Source: Tillandsia leiboldiana (taxonomy: Eukaryota > Streptophyta > Magnoliopsida > Poales > Bromeliaceae). Taken from it: a stretch of 64,000 nucleotides of DNA. The notes below the pieces were generated by a model, which did not search any database, had not been told where the DNA came from, and saw nothing but the letters and a program-made list of their open reading frames with translations. The DNA is taken from the NCBI GenBank assembly GCA_029204045.2, contig CM055065.1, positions 12,599,024 through 12,663,023 on the forward strand, given 5' to 3'. Each line of letters opens with the position of its first letter. Position 1 is the first letter of the stretch. Positions 63,640-64,000 of the stretch are shown here, in pieces. Position numbers and translations under genes: made by a program.

Positions 63640-64000
63640 ATGCCTCCCCGACGCCAGATCCCTACCCGGGGTACTGCTATACCCCCGGATGAACCGGAGC
63701 AGTCCAGGCCTTCGGAGCTTAGTGAGTTGAGGGCCTTGGTGGCCCAGTTGGCTGAGAGTACTCGCCGACAGGAGCAGAGGATGGATCAATTCCTTGCCCA
63801 GAGAGAGACACCGCACCCGATTGTTTCTGAGGCCCCTGCACCACCAGTTGTACAATCTGTGCCGACGGCACCATCGTCTAGTAGCGGGGCTCAGGGAGCG
63901 ATCCAGCCTTTGACACCGGATGAGGAGCAGGATATCGCTGACAAACTCACCAAGTTTTGTCAGCGAGGACCGCCTAGATTTTCGGGGCGGGATTCACAGC
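63640..64000 (+). CDS. gag: gag of element M, N-terminal part
   Basis: An uninterrupted 120-codon frame starts MPPRRQIPTRGTA and reaches the window end. The start is chosen by alignment with MPPRRR of D and H. Residues 25-60 (ELSELRALVAQLAESTRRQE) look coiled-coil forming, residues 60-90 are Pro/Val/Ser-rich, and TPDEEQDIADKL followed by PPRFSGRD matches the entry to the capsid domain of D and H. No stop or shift is seen here; whether the full gene is intact cannot be told. Confidence 0.85.
   Translation, partial: MPPRRQIPTRGTAIPPDEPEQSRPSELSELRALVAQLAESTRRQEQRMDQFLAQRETPHPIVSEAPAPPVVQSVPTAPSSSSGAQGAIQPLTPDEEQDIADKLTKFCQRGPPRFSGRDSQ

Larger units (their letters stand above)
63447..64000 (+). 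mobile_element. Element M: lineage-2 chromovirus, leader and gag start
   Basis: After E the sequence is a retrotransposon leader with the palindrome-loop hairpin, an acceptor-like site and a gag start that runs off the window. E lies in its leader, so its LTR and PBS should be upstream of the outermost insertions. M is the oldest layer visible. Confidence 0.85.

Overview
The window is nuclear DNA of a flowering plant with a repeat-rich genome. All 64 kb can be read as LTR retrotransposons inserted into one another, and no host gene was found. The coding parts belong to the Ty3/gypsy chromovirus group, most like the Tekay/Del clade: gag with a CCHC knuckle, aspartic protease, reverse transcriptase, RNase H, integrase with a GPY/F motif, and a C-terminal chromodomain. 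Primer binding sites match the initiator-Met tRNA 3' end, and the LTRs are very long (2.2-4.4 kb). The species cannot be told from this sequence.

Layout. M, the oldest element, shows only its leader and gag start at 63447-64000 (+). E (+, 32116-63441) is inserted in the M leader. C (-, ends at 32115, left end outside the window) is inserted in the protease codons of E. The 3' LTR of C was hit four times: by A (+, 1-7061), solo LTR L (+, 8296-10713), solo LTR J (-, 10883-15313) and solo LTR K (-, 15577-18650). The interior of C was hit by D (-, 22463-28829), which carries gag but no pol. The integrase/chromodomain junction of E was hit by F (+, 35050-60788), which has 4.3-kb LTRs and a degraded gag-like interior. 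The F 5' LTR holds solo LTR G (+, 38758-53704), G holds full-length H (-, 41407-53124), and the H 3' LTR holds I (42646-43843), a probable copia-type solo LTR. The chain M-E-F-G-H-I is six levels deep. Five-base target duplications (GGCAC, AAGGC, AAGTG, TGCTG, GTAGT, ATAGT) and uninterrupted sister LTRs inside the window support most junctions.

Two LTR lineages are present. Lineage 1 (A, C, E, L, K) begins TGTAATG-like and carries an exactly 47-nt covarying hairpin near its 3' end. Lineage 2 (D, F, G, H, J, M) carries a shorter U5 hairpin and, where the leader is visible, a palindrome-loop hairpin between PBS and gag. Every pol copy is broken, mostly by stop codons with the frame kept, so none looks autonomous today. 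The most interesting signals are regulatory: arrays of the plant ER-stress element CCAAT-N10-CACG in the LTR promoters of D, F and G; a dimerisation-like hairpin with compensatory changes; and splice donors and acceptors placed so that splicing would remove the GC-rich LTR arrays and, in lineage 2, also the PBS and that hairpin.
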